DNA of 64,000 bases from the NCBI GenBank assembly GCA_963804495.1, contig CAWDQN010000010.1, positions 62,001-126,000 on the forward strand, given 5' to 3'. How positions within the stretch are numbered: the stretch's first letter is position 1; the number at the start of each line of letters is the position of its first letter. The DNA comes from Rhodovastum sp963804495 (GTDB lineage: Bacteria > Pseudomonadota > Alphaproteobacteria > Acetobacterales > Acetobacteraceae). Positions 39,097 to 47,954 of the stretch are shown here, one piece after another. The translations under genes were made by a program, and so were the position numbers. The notes beneath the pieces were generated by a model. It saw nothing but the letters and a program-made list of their open reading frames with translations, searched no databases and was not told where the DNA came from.

Positions 39097-40467
39097 TCAT
39101 TTTTTATGGGCTGGTGCGGCGGGTTTTGGCGCTTCGCGGAGAAAAACGGCACGTGCGTCCGCACTTTCGATGTGACTCGACAGCGCCTGCCACAAGGCCG
39201 GTGCCGAGGCGGCGTTGGCTGAAGCGCGCTTGATCAGGACGCGGGCGACCGGACCGACATGGCGCGCGAGCGCGGTCTGCAGCCGCTCCAGGTCGCCCGG
39301 TGAAATGGCGCCGCCATCCGCGATTGCCGGCCGCATCACCGGGTCCGCGCCACGGAGGGCGATCTGCCTGCGTACATCGCGCGCGAAGCTGTCGCGATCG
39401 CCAGGCCGTTCGATCCCCTCGGCCAGGCTGGCGCATAGCCCTTCCAGCGTGTCGGTCTTGCGCACCGCGCTTTGCACGAGATAGCGGGCGATCGGACCGA
39501 CAAACTCGGCCAGCTTGCGCTGGAGGGTGTCGAGCAGCGCGGGATCAAAGCTGACGCTGCCCGTTGGGCTGTCCGGCGCGAGGATGGCGGCGCTTACCGG
39601 TCGCGGCACGACAATGGTGCGATCGGTCACCACCGCACCGCTCTCGGCCGCCGCCGCCCGCAAGGCGGCCGCCATGTCATGGGCCGAGGCAAAACGGTTC
39701 TGTGCTGCCTTTGCGAGGCTGCGCTCGATCACCGCCCGCACGCCCTCGGGAATGCCGGGGCAGGCCAGACGGATATCCGGCGCGTCGTCATGCAGCAGCC
39801 GGGTCAACACCTCGGCCGCATTGCCGCCAGCAAACGGCTTGGCGCCGGAGAGCAATTCGTAAAGCACCACGCCGGCGGAGAACAGATCGCTGCGGGCATC
39901 GACCGTGCCGCCCCGGCATTGCTCGGGCGACATGTAACTGGGCGTGCCGACCGTGACACCATCCATGGTCAGGCTTGATGTCTCCAGGCGGGAAATGCCG
40001 AAATCCGTCACTTTCACCCGGGTTCCGCCCACCAGCATGATATTGGCGGGCTTGATGTCGCGATGCACGATCCCCATCGCATGCGCCGCTTCCAGCGCCG
40101 ACAGCACCTGCAGCATGACGAACACCGCGTCCTCCACCGAGAACCGGGTTTTGGCTTGCCGCGCCTGCTCCAGGGTGACCCCGTCGACGAACTCCATGGC
40201 CAGGAAGGGATTGCCCTCATGCAGCGCAAAATCGTAGATGGCGACGATATTCGGATGCGCGCAGCGCCCTGCGGCCTGCGCCTCACGCCGGAAGCGGGCG
40301 ATGAAGTCGGATCGGTCGCTGCCGTCCAGCAGATCGGCGTGGATCAGCTTGATCGCCACGTTGCGGTCGATGTCGGGGTCGTGGGCAAGGTAGATTGTGC
40401 CCATCGCGCCCCTGCCCAGCGTCGCCTCGATCGCGTAGCGGCCGATGAAATGCGGATCGCGGGACAT
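39097..40467 (-). CDS. Hanks-type Ser/Thr protein kinase, T6SS-linked (PpkA-like)
   Basis: This 456-residue kinase is complete: glycine loop LGRGAMGTIYLA (G18-G23), catalytic Lys40 (VAIKLIHAD), HRDIKPANIM, DFGISRL and GTPSYMSPEQCRGG. After a variable linker, two copies of a roughly 70-residue helical repeat follow (LAEFVGPIARYLVQSA... and LARHVGPVARVLIKRA...), each ending in a region like LWQALSSHIESADARAVF. No membrane helix is seen, so it is cytosolic. It is the third gene of a tight minus-strand operon after the haem sensor (10-bp gap). With the PP2C phosphatase at 59970 it likely forms the T6SS phosphorylation switch. Confidence 0.88.
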   Translation of the reverse strand: MSRDPHFIGRYAIEATLGRGAMGTIYLAHDPDIDRNVAIKLIHADLLDGSDRSDFIARFRREAQAAGRCAHPNIVAIYDFALHEGNPFLAMEFVDGVTLEQARQAKTRFSVEDAVFVMLQVLSALEAAHAMGIVHRDIKPANIMLVGGTRVKVTDFGISRLETSSLTMDGVTVGTPSYMSPEQCRGGTVDARSDLFSAGVVLYELLSGAKPFAGGNAAEVLTRLLHDDAPDIRLACPGIPEGVRAVIERSLAKAAQNRFASAHDMAAALRAAAAESGAVVTDRTIVVPRPVSAAILAPDSPTGSVSFDPALLDTLQRKLAEFVGPIARYLVQSAVRKTDTLEGLCASLAEGIERPGDRDSFARDVRRQIALRGADPVMRPAIADGGAISPGDLERLQTALARHVGPVARVLIKRASANAASAPALWQALSSHIESADARAVFLREAPKPAAPAHKK

Positions 40468-40477
40468 GCCTGCGGTG

Positions 40478-41350
40478 CTACTCGTCCAACAACTTCAGGG
40501 CGTTTGCCAGGCTGCGGCGCATCCGGTTGAAGGATTCGGCGAGCAAGGCGATTTCGTCCTTGCCGCGGATCACCAACTCCGGCGCGTCCATGTTGCCCAG
40601 GCTTACTTCGGTGGCGCGCGCCGAAATGTCACGAACCGGCTTGATGATCACGAAATGCAGCAGCAGGTTCAGCAGCACCATCATCACCGCGAACACCGCG
40701 GTCAGGCCCGCCATCACGGTGACGAAGGTCCGGTTGGCGCGTTCGAACGGCACGCTCATCGGCACGCTGACAATCTGTGCCCCAATCACCTGGTTCAACT
40801 TCCAGCCGAAGCCGTTTTTGGAGCCATACAGGTCGATCATCGTCGCCGGGGCGTTGGCCGGGACGGAATGACATTGCAGACAGGCCGGGTTGGTAATGAC
40901 GATCGGATGGGAAATCGACAGGATGCGGCCGGTGGGCGTGTCACGCTCGGTGACCAGTTTCTTCAGGTCCGGCTGGCGTTGCAGCGCCTCGATGATATTG
41001 GCCTGCCAATCGGACGGCAGGTCGGCCGGGTTGGTCGGATTGACCACGACCGCGCGTAAACTGTATTCGGGCAGCATCTGCTGCAGCCTGCGGAAATGCG
41101 TCTGAGTGGCCCAGGCGGGAACCGACTGCGGCAGGAACCGGCGCGAAAACTGACTGACCAGCAGCGGGACGATTTCGTCGACGGTATACTGGGACAGCAC
41201 AGTGGCCTGGGCGTCCAGGATTTCGGCTTCGGTCAACACCTGGCTGAGGGCATTCTGATTGACCAGGGTGTAGAACAGCCCGCCGGCAAGACCGAGGCCG
41301 GCGAGGAAGGCGATCAGCATCACAAGATTGAATTTCGCCTTCAGTCCCAT
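40478..41350 (-). CDS. Membrane sensor with c-type haem (Tll0287-like) and HAMP domains
   Basis: This 290-residue protein has an N-terminal membrane helix (about 8-28). A periplasmic domain of about 165 residues carries a CLQCH haem-c attachment motif (about residues 158-162), as in DUF3365/Tll0287-type sensors. A second helix (about 210-233) and a HAMP domain (IIKPVRDISARATEVSLGNM to FNRMRRSLANAL) follow. There is no kinase, cyclase or chemoreceptor output domain after HAMP, so the signal must pass to a partner. The next gene, 10 bp downstream, is the Ser/Thr kinase, the obvious candidate. Redox, oxygen or NO sensing are possible inputs. Confidence 0.82.
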   Translation of the reverse strand: MGLKAKFNLVMLIAFLAGLGLAGGLFYTLVNQNALSQVLTEAEILDAQATVLSQYTVDEIVPLLVSQFSRRFLPQSVPAWATQTHFRRLQQMLPEYSLRAVVVNPTNPADLPSDWQANIIEALQRQPDLKKLVTERDTPTGRILSISHPIVITNPACLQCHSVPANAPATMIDLYGSKNGFGWKLNQVIGAQIVSVPMSVPFERANRTFVTVMAGLTAVFAVMMVLLNLLLHFVIIKPVRDISARATEVSLGNMDAPELVIRGKDEIALLAESFNRMRRSLANALKLLDE

Positions 41351-41361
41351 GCTGTGCTCCT

Positions 41362-42384
41362 TTACCGGCCATCGGCCAACAGTCGCGACGCCTGTTCGGC
41401 GGTGAGGTGTCCTGTCATCGCCGCCCCCAGCTCGTGCTGGAAGCGCCGGATTGCCGCCAGTGTGTCGGCCCCGGTGATGCCATCAACGTTGCCGGCGTAA
41501 TACCCCAACCGTTGCAACGCGAGCTGGACCCGGCGCCGGTCCAGCTCATTGAGCGCGGCGGGTTCCGTCGGTCGGGTGGGTCCTGCGGGCGCGGCCGTGA
41601 CCGGCACCGGCAGGGGCTGTGGCGGTGGCACGGCGACAACGTTGGGCGGCGCGCTCGGGCCGCCCCTGAGCCAGGTGGGGTAGGCAGGCTCGAACACCGC
41701 TAGCTTCAGACCCGGCGTGCCTTGCAGAGCGTCACGCATGTCCTTCAGCATGGCCCGGGTTTCGATCTCCGATGCCGCCAGGCCGGCAGCCAGCGCCGCG
41801 GCGAGGGGGGTCGGGCCATCGGGCAACGGCGCCGGGCTATTTGCGGCCACGAGTGCCCGGTTGCCCAGCTCGGCCGGGTTGACCAGGGTGTCGAGCGCTA
41901 GTCCCGCCGCGGTTTTGGGCGTGACTGCAGTGTCCAGCAGCACGAGTCCGGAGGTGACGTTCGAGGTCACCACGGCATTGATCAGAGCCCGGCTTACCAT
42001 CCCCTGCGTCAGCGCATCGGTCGCGCGCTCCAGGTCGGCAGACACTGGCAGCAGGAACATGCGGCCGTCGAACGCCACCACGTATCCACAATAATAGGCG
42101 ACCGCCACACTGCCAGGCGCGCTTGCGAGCGCGTCGGCGAATTCCGCAATCGCGGCGCCCATGCGGCCGTTGGAGGGGTCGAGCCGTTGGGTGACATCGA
42201 ATCCCGCCCGTTTGAGCGCGGCCGACACCACGTTGACCGAGGCGGCGCAGGCGCCCAACGCCGGCAGGTTGGTATAGGCGCTGTTGCCGATCACCAAAGC
42301 AAGCCGCGACGCGTCCGCCGCCGCGGCGCCGCCGCCGGCGATCGCCATGATCAAACCAGCCGTTATCCGTGCCGCGCGCCGCAT
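41362..42384 (-). CDS. Exported pseudo-caspase with C-terminal peptidoglycan-binding domain
   Basis: This 340-residue protein has a signal peptide (residues 1-24 or so, ITAGLIMAIAGGGAAAADA). A caspase-like p20 fold follows (RLALVIGNSAYTNLPAL; SVAVAYYCGYVVAFDGRMFL). Active caspases have a His in SGHG and a Cys in DAC; here these positions read CGY and DTA, so both catalytic residues are missing. A Pro/Ala linker leads to a PG_binding_1-type domain (VQLALQRLGYYAGNVDG, ADTLAAIRRFQ). ATG 42384 immediately precedes the signal peptide; the longer upstream reading is not conserved. It is the first gene of the sensor/kinase operon and probably a periplasmic binding protein. Confidence 0.8.
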   Translation of the reverse strand: MRRAARITAGLIMAIAGGGAAAADASRLALVIGNSAYTNLPALGACAASVNVVSAALKRAGFDVTQRLDPSNGRMGAAIAEFADALASAPGSVAVAYYCGYVVAFDGRMFLLPVSADLERATDALTQGMVSRALINAVVTSNVTSGLVLLDTAVTPKTAAGLALDTLVNPAELGNRALVAANSPAPLPDGPTPLAAALAAGLAASEIETRAMLKDMRDALQGTPGLKLAVFEPAYPTWLRGGPSAPPNVVAVPPPQPLPVPVTAAPAGPTRPTEPAALNELDRRRVQLALQRLGYYAGNVDGITGADTLAAIRRFQHELGAAMTGHLTAEQASRLLADGR

Positions 42385-42717
42385 TGCCTTCGTCCTCGTT
42401 CGGGTGCAGGCGTCGCTGCGCCCGGCCGGATCGTAAGGCATAAGCGGTCCACACCCAACGTCCGCTGCCAGCAAACAAATGCGAAGCCAAATCAGAAGGC
42501 TGGGAGTTCTCGCCGCGGTGCGGACCGAAGACCTGCCACGGTCGCCTTGGGCGGGCCGGCCGCCGCGCCAAGCTGATGGTCGCACCCGTTCGGCACCGGA
42601 TGGTCGGGATTCTTCTTCGCGTTGGCCCCATCAGCACACGGGCTGATGGTGGCCGTGACGCGGCCATCCTGTCCCGCCGGACGGAGGTTCGGAATTGGCG
42701 CCCCTGACGCGGAATGG

Positions 42718-42736
42718 AAAACCCTCTGCCGGGGTC
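42718..42736. repeat. Fragment of the dispersed repeat
   Basis: AAAACCCTCTGCCGGGGTC is identical over 19 nt to 10989-11007 within the two-armed repeat after rplQ. It is probably a decayed remnant. Confidence 0.5.
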
Positions 42737-42828
42737 GAGGCGCTAGGCAAAGACAAATTCCATTACCATTAAAAAACCGCATCGAGGGCCGCATATATTG
42801 CAGCAACGTTGCCAGCCGGCTTCCCGGG

Positions 42829-42863
42829 CCGGCCAGCGGAGGCTTTGCGCATCCGCTGGCCGG
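42829..42863 (-). terminator. Hairpin downstream of hcp
   Basis: CCGGCCAGCGGA (42829-42840) and TCCGCTGGCCGG (42852-42863) are perfect 12-bp complements with an 11-nt loop, 5 bp past the hcp stop. There is no immediate T-run on the minus strand. It may terminate or protect the 3' end of the hcp message, which is usually abundant. Confidence 0.55.
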
Positions 42864-42868
42864 GCAAA

Positions 42869-43345
42869 TCAGCTCGTCTTCAGCTCCATCAGGTCGTAGG
42901 TGACGATAGCGCCCTTCTGCGGCACGCCCTTTTCGTCGAGCGGCGAGGGGGTGACCATGACCTTGGTAAAGTTGAGCGAAATGCTTTCGCTGGGATTGTC
43001 GCCACCGCTACTCAGGGAGTAGCCGCTGATGCCGCACTTGCTCAGTTCATACGCGAGGTAAGTGTCCGTTTTATTCTTGGTCGTTGTCGTGAGTTTGATC
43101 TCGACTTTGGTGTCGAAGGCGCCGGCCAGCGCATCCTGATAAAGCCCGGGCGACGACTTGTCATACACCTTGCTGATGGTGACTTCGCTGATGCTCGGCG
43201 CCGTGCCTTCGCGCTGCTTACCGCCGGCGCCAGAGCCCACGCAACGCCCGACGCCGAACTGAAGAGAACTCAATTCGATCCAATCCTTGAATCCTTCGGT
43301 AGTGACTTGGCCTGCCACCGAACCGAATTTCATGTATATAGCCAT
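42869..43345 (-). CDS. hcp: T6SS inner-tube protein Hcp
   Basis: This 158-residue protein starts MAIYMKFG and has Hcp features: VTTEGFKDWIELSSLQFGVG, APSISEVTISKVYDKSSPGL and the C-terminal GAIVTYDLMELKTS. Hexameric Hcp rings stack into the secreted tube and can carry effectors. The ATG at 43345 follows GGGGAG. The longer in-frame reading by ten codons is not conserved. It lies 45 bp after clpV on the same strand and has its own 3' hairpin. Confidence 0.93.
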   Translation of the reverse strand: MAIYMKFGSVAGQVTTEGFKDWIELSSLQFGVGRCVGSGAGGKQREGTAPSISEVTISKVYDKSSPGLYQDALAGAFDTKVEIKLTTTTKNKTDTYLAYELSKCGISGYSLSSGGDNPSESISLNFTKVMVTPSPLDEKGVPQKGAIVTYDLMELKTS

Positions 43346-43390
43346 CCCGTGTCTCCCCTGCTGGTGCAACGCCATGAAGTAGCAAACAAA

Positions 43391-46038
43391 TCACGGCCCG
43401 TCGACAGAATATTCGAAGGAACTGTCCGCCTTCAGACCAACGTGAATCCGGCCGACCGCTTGCCCGTCCGCCAGCCGGGCGAGCACTTCGGCCGACAACT
43501 CCGGCAGCAATGTGCGCGATAGGATGTTTTCGATATTGCGCGCACCCGAGGCGCTTTCGGTGCACCGGGCTGCGATGGTTTCCACCAATCCGGGATCCCA
43601 GGCGAAGGTGGCGCGATAGCTGTCGCGCACGCGGGCACGGATCCGTTCCAACTGCATGACGACAATGTCGCGGATGATGGCGTCCGGCAGCGGGAAATAC
43701 GGCACCAGGGTGACCCGGCCGAGGAAGGCCGGCTTGAAATGTTTCGACAGTTCCGGCCGCAGTGCCTCGGCGAGCCCTGCCGCGTCCGGCGCCGTCTCGG
43801 GGTCGGCGAACAGCTTGGCGATCAGGTCGGTGCCCGCATTGCTGGTCATGATAATGACGGTATTCTTGAAGTCGATGTCGCGGCCCTCGCCGTCCTTCAT
43901 GGTGCCCTTGTCGAACACCTGGAAGAACACATCCTGCACCCCGGGATGGGCTTTCTCCATTTCGTCGAGCAGCACCACGCTGTAGGGCCGGCGGCGCACC
44001 GCCTCGGTCAGGATGCCGCCCTCGCCATAGCCGACATAACCGGGCGGGCTCCCCATCAGCAGGCTGACCTTATGTTCCTCCTTGAACTCGGTCATGTTGA
44101 TCGTGGTCACGTTCTGCTCGCCTCCATACAGCAGCTCCGCGAGCGTCAGGGCGGTTTCCGTCTTGCCCACGCCCGAGGTGCCCACCATCAGGAACACGCC
44201 GATCGGCTTGCGCGGGTCGGTCAGCCCCGCCCGGCTGGTGCGGATGGCCTGCGCCACCGATTCCAGCGCATGGCTCTGGCCGACCACGCGGCGTTCCATG
44301 GCCGCGCGCAAGTTGAGCACGGTGCGGATTTCGTCCGACTGCATGCGTCCGGCCGGAACGCCGGTCCAGTTTTCCACGATCTCGGCAATCGCCTGCCCGT
44401 CGACCACCGGGAATATCAGCGGCTGCTCTCCCTGCACGGCGCGCAATTGCTCGCCTGATCGCGCCAGAGCGGCGCGCTCAGGCGTGGTGTCGCTGCCCGG
44501 AGCCCTTGCCTCGATGCGGGCACGGATCTCGCCGATCTCCGCCACCAGACGCTTTTCCTCCTCCCAGCGCGCTTCCAGGGCCGCGAGCTCATCCGTGACC
44601 TTGCCGCGCTCGGCCGCGAGTTCATCGCGCCGCGCCGAATGCTCGAGGCCGGCGCCGATTTCGCGATCGACGATCCGCAATTCGGTGTCGATCAGATCGA
44701 TACGGCGGCGGCGATCTTCCACCGGTGCCGGGATGGCATTCTGGCTCATGGCAACCCGCGCGCAGGCGGTGTCGATCAGGCTGACCGCCTTGTCGGGCAG
44801 CTGGCGGGCCGGGATGTAGCGGGCGGACAGGCGCACCGCCGCACTGACCGCCTCGTCGAAAATGCGTACTTGTGGTGGTTTTCCAGCGTTGCGACCAGGC
44901 CGCGCACCATGGCGATGGCCATCTTCTCGCTCGGCTCCTCCACCTTTACGGTCTGAAAACGCCTTGTGAGGGCGGCGTCCTTTTCGAAATACTTCTTGTA
45001 TTCGGCCCAGGTGGTGGCGGCGATCGTGCGCAGCTCGCCGCGGGCCAGCGCCGGCTTCAGCAGGTTCGCCGCATCGTTCTGCCCGGCCGCCCCGCCGGCG
45101 CCGATCAGCGTGTGCGCCTCGTCGATGAACAGGATGATCGGCTTGGGGCTCGCCTTGGTTTCCTCGATCACCGATTTCAGCCGGTTCTCGAACTCGCCCT
45201 TGACGCCGGCGCCGGCCTGCAACAACCCCAGGTCGAGCGTGCGCAAGGTCACCTCGCGCAACGCGGGCGGCACGTCGCCGGCGGCAATGCGCAGCGCCAG
45301 GCCTTCCACCACCGCCGTCTTGCCCACCCCGGCCTCGCCGGTAAGGATGGGATTGTTTTGCCGCCGCCGCGTCAGGATATCGACCATCTGCCGGATCTCG
45401 GCGTCGCGGCCGAGGATCGTATCGATCTTGCCGGCCCTGGCCTGCGCGGTCAGATCGATGGTGAACTGGTCGAGCGCCGCCGAGCCGCCGGGCCGCGCCG
45501 CCTCGCCGGTGCCCGCCCCGGCCGCCTCCGACCCGGCGGCCTGACTGGTCGCCTGCGCGGCCTCGGCGGTATTGGCACAAATTGTCGTGAAGTCCCGCTT
45601 GAGCATGTCGGGCTGGATGCGGGCCAATTGGCCGGAGGCCTCCCGGGCGCGCCGCGCCAGCGCCTCGTCCGCCAGCAACGCCCACAGCAGATGGCCGGAG
45701 CGAACCCGGCTCGCACCCTGCTCCACCGAGGCGAACAGCCAGGCCTGCTTGACCATCTCAACAATATCGGGCGACAGCGCCGGCGCCCGGGCGTTGCCGG
45801 TCTTCATCCGGTCGAGGGCGCGATTGAGGTCGGGAAGCAGCCGCGCGGTCTCCACCTCCCAATGGCGCAGGATGGCTGCGATATCGGTGTCGGCCCGATC
45901 GACCAGCGCCTGCAGGACGTGCTCAATTTCGACGTTGTAATGGCTTCGGGAGAGGGTCATGCCGGCCGCAGATTCGAGCGCGCGGCGGCAGGTATCATTG
46001 AGCCGCCCGATCAGCGGCTTCAGATCGATTGCGGCCAA
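43391..46038 (-). pseudogene. clpV: T6SS sheath-disassembly ATPase ClpV, frameshifted in this sequence
   Basis: All ClpV parts are present: N-domain (ALESAAGMTLSRSHYNVEIE), first AAA (GEAGVGKTAVVEG, ILFIDEAHTLIGAGG), the middle coiled region and second AAA (GTSGVGKTETALTLAEL, SPPGYVGYGEGGILTEAVRR, VLLDEMEKAHP). At about 44866 one base is missing. Adding it lets LENHHKY run into RIFDEAVSAAVRLSARYIPA, giving 882 residues. As written the protein would stop at 44776. ClpV recycles contracted TssB/TssC sheaths. I chose TTG 46038, preceded by GGGGAG, since it gives the family N-terminus. A sequencing indel is the likely cause of the break. Confidence 0.9.
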
Positions 46039-46063
46039 GACCGTCTCCCCACGTTTTCGCGTG

Positions 46064-46109
46064 GACCTTGGCACGCTAGGTTGGTAGCGTAAAGTACCGA
46101 GACAAGGTC
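46064..46109. promoter_or_regulatory. Nested inverted repeats in the divergent clpV-tssA control region
   Basis: The 79-bp divergent gap contains outer arms GACCTTG (46064-46070) and CAAGGTC (46103-46109). Inner arms ACGCTA (46073-46078) and TAGCGT (46085-46090) have a 6-nt spacer. A third small dyad CCACG/CGTGG (46049-46064) abuts them. These are candidate operator sites for a regulator of both T6SS arms. Confidence 0.45.
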
Positions 46110-46117
46110 GCTGCACG

Positions 46118-47224
46118 GTGAAATTGGAGCACGATGTGTCCGATCTCGAAGCGGTGCTGGCGCCGATTCCGGGCGACCGTCCGACCGGCGTGGATCTCCG
46201 CCACGACACCTCGCCCAGGTCTATTTATTTCCGCCTGCGCGACGCCCGGGCCGAGGCGAGGGACTCCGAACGCCAGGCTGAAACCGATGGCGACGAAGGG
46301 GTGCCGACCCGCTGGCGTCCGGTGGCGGCGCTGGCGCTGGAGGCGCTGAAAGGGTCTGCCAAAGACCTTGAGGTGGCGACCTGGCTGACCGAGGCGCTGG
46401 TGCGCACCGCAGGCCTGGCCGGGCTTTCGGAGGGCGCGTCCATCATTGCCGGGCTGGTCGCGCGTTACTGGGATGAGCTGTTTCCAATGCCGGACGAAGA
46501 CGGCATGGAGACGCGGGTCGCGGCTCTCGCCGGCCTGTCCGGCCAGGGATATGACGGCACCCTGATGCAGCCGCTGCGCAAAACCACGTTGTTTCGCCGG
46601 CCGGACGGCTCGCCCTTCGGCCTTTGGCAATACGAGGCCTCGTTGGAGCTGTCGGGCATTGCCGACGCGCAACGGCGCGCCCAGCGGATCGAGGCCGGTG
46701 TCCTGCCCTTCGCCGATGTGGAAAAAGAGGCGCGCATCGCCGGCCAGGCCCATTGGTCGGCGCAGCGCGCCGAGGTGAGCAGGGCGATCGCATGCTGGGC
46801 AGAGATGGGGCGCGAGCTCGACGAGAAGGCCGGCGCGTTCAGCCCGTCCGGGTCACGCGTACGTGATCTCCTGCAACTCATGCTCGACACCTGCAACCGG
46901 TTTGCCCCACCGATGGACGCAAACGACGTAACCGACCCGGCGCCCGCGGCGTCGGGTGGCGGCGGGCCGGCCGGCGGCGAGGCGGTCGGTGGGGCGCAAG
47001 GCGCCATCGCCGGCCGCGAGCAGGCGCTGCGCCAGCTGGGAGAAATCGCGGCCTGGTTCAAGCGCACCGAGCCGCACTCACCGCTTGCCTACACGCTGGA
47101 GGAAGCGGTCCGGCGAGGGCGCATGGGCTGGCCGGACCTGATCGAGGAATTGCTCCCCGATGAAAGCACACGCCACGCCTTGCTCACCAGCCTGGGCATC
47201 AAGCCCTGGGCGCCGCGAGAATAG
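46118..47224 (+). CDS. tssA: T6SS baseplate/cap protein TssA (ImpA family)
   Basis: This 368-residue protein carries the ImpA_N domain: LEAVLAPIPGDRPTGVDLRH, DLEVATWLTEALVRTAGLAGL and ARYWDELFPMPDEDGMETR. A Gly/Ala-rich linker and a C-terminal helical region (ALRQLGEIAAWFKRTEPHSP and LEEAVRRGRMGWPDLI) follow. TssA coordinates baseplate assembly and sheath polymerisation. It starts with GTG 46118 (TTG 46124 is an alternative) and is divergent from clpV. A 202-bp gap separates it from tssB. Confidence 0.92.
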   Translation: MKLEHDVSDLEAVLAPIPGDRPTGVDLRHDTSPRSIYFRLRDARAEARDSERQAETDGDEGVPTRWRPVAALALEALKGSAKDLEVATWLTEALVRTAGLAGLSEGASIIAGLVARYWDELFPMPDEDGMETRVAALAGLSGQGYDGTLMQPLRKTTLFRRPDGSPFGLWQYEASLELSGIADAQRRAQRIEAGVLPFADVEKEARIAGQAHWSAQRAEVSRAIACWAEMGRELDEKAGAFSPSGSRVRDLLQLMLDTCNRFAPPMDANDVTDPAPAASGGGGPAGGEAVGGAQGAIAGREQALRQLGEIAAWFKRTEPHSPLAYTLEEAVRRGRMGWPDLIEELLPDESTRHALLTSLGIKPWAPRE

Positions 47225-47291
47225 CGTCGCGCCCTGCTGCCTGCCCGATTTCGACCGCTGGTGGGCGCCGCCCGGTGGACCTGATGATGAG

Positions 47292-47321
47292 TTGACGACG
47301 CTGCGACGAAGCATCTAATTT
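47292..47321 (+). promoter_or_regulatory. Promoter candidate for the tssB operon
   Basis: TTGACG (47292-47297) is followed by TCTAAT (47314-47319, 16-bp spacing) or TAATTT (47316-47321, 18-bp spacing). The site lies about 105 bp before tssB in the only sizeable gap of the plus-strand T6SS unit. Confidence 0.4.
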
Positions 47322-47426
47322 TGCGCTGGCGGTTCTCGCCATCGTCTATACCTTGCGGGGTAAGGGGAAGCTGGGGGGCAAGCCGGCCGGGCGACCTCGG
47401 GAAACACAAAAAGGAATCCTGGTCCT

Positions 47427-47951
47427 ATGAGCGCAAGCATACACGACAAGCTTAATCGCGTGCGTAAGCCTCGTGTACATATTACTTATGAAGTCGAAAC
47501 GGAAGGGGCGCAGATCGAGCGAGAGCTGCCGTTCGTCGTGGGCGTGTTGGGCGATTTCTCCGGCGATCCGACCGCCCCCTTGAAGCCCATGGCCGATCGC
47601 AAATTCACTCAGATCGACCGGGACAATTTCAACGACGTTATGGCCAGCATGACCCCCGGTCTGAAGCTGAAGGTCGACAACACGCTCGCCGGTGACGGAT
47701 CGCAGATGGCGGTCGATCTGAAGTTCAACAAGATCGAGGATTTCGAGCCGGGCCGGGTCGCCGCCCAGGTTCCGGCGCTGGCGGCGCTGATGGAGACCCG
47801 CGCCAAGCTGCGCGACCTCATGAGCAAGGTCGACCGCTCCGAAGAACTGGAGACACTGCTGGAGCAGGTGCTGCGGTCGGAAGGCGAACTGAAGGCGCTG
47901 TCCGGCGAACTCGGGATCAAGAAGCCTGGCAACGACCAGACGGGGGGCTAA
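47427..47951 (+). CDS. tssB: T6SS contractile sheath small subunit TssB
   Basis: This 174-residue protein has the TssB/VipA/ImpB signature: SIHDKLNRVRKPRVHITYEV, ELPFVVGVLGDFSG, PMADRKFTQIDRDNFNDVM and EDFEPGRVAAQVPAL. TssB and TssC form the contractile sheath around the Hcp tube. AAAGGAA lies before the ATG. tssC follows 3 bp later. Confidence 0.97.
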   Translation: MSASIHDKLNRVRKPRVHITYEVETEGAQIERELPFVVGVLGDFSGDPTAPLKPMADRKFTQIDRDNFNDVMASMTPGLKLKVDNTLAGDGSQMAVDLKFNKIEDFEPGRVAAQVPALAALMETRAKLRDLMSKVDRSEELETLLEQVLRSEGELKALSGELGIKKPGNDQTGG

Positions 47952-47954
47952 GCG

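Larger units (their letters stand above)
42385..42868 (-). other. 484-bp spacer between hcp and the pseudo-caspase gene
   Basis: No gene is seen. From the hcp side it contains the hcp terminator hairpin (42829-42863), an AT-rich patch at about 42755-42800 that could hold a promoter for the minus-strand sensor operon, and a 19-nt fragment of the dispersed repeat (42718-42736). The rest is GC-rich with no obvious structure. Confidence 0.45.

Noticed and set aside
46068..46090. A sigma-54 promoter-like TGGCACG ... TTGG upstream of tssA.
   Set aside because: The -24 half fits, but the -12 half reads TTGG rather than TTGC and the GG-to-GC spacing is off by one. No enhancer-binding regulator gene is in the window.
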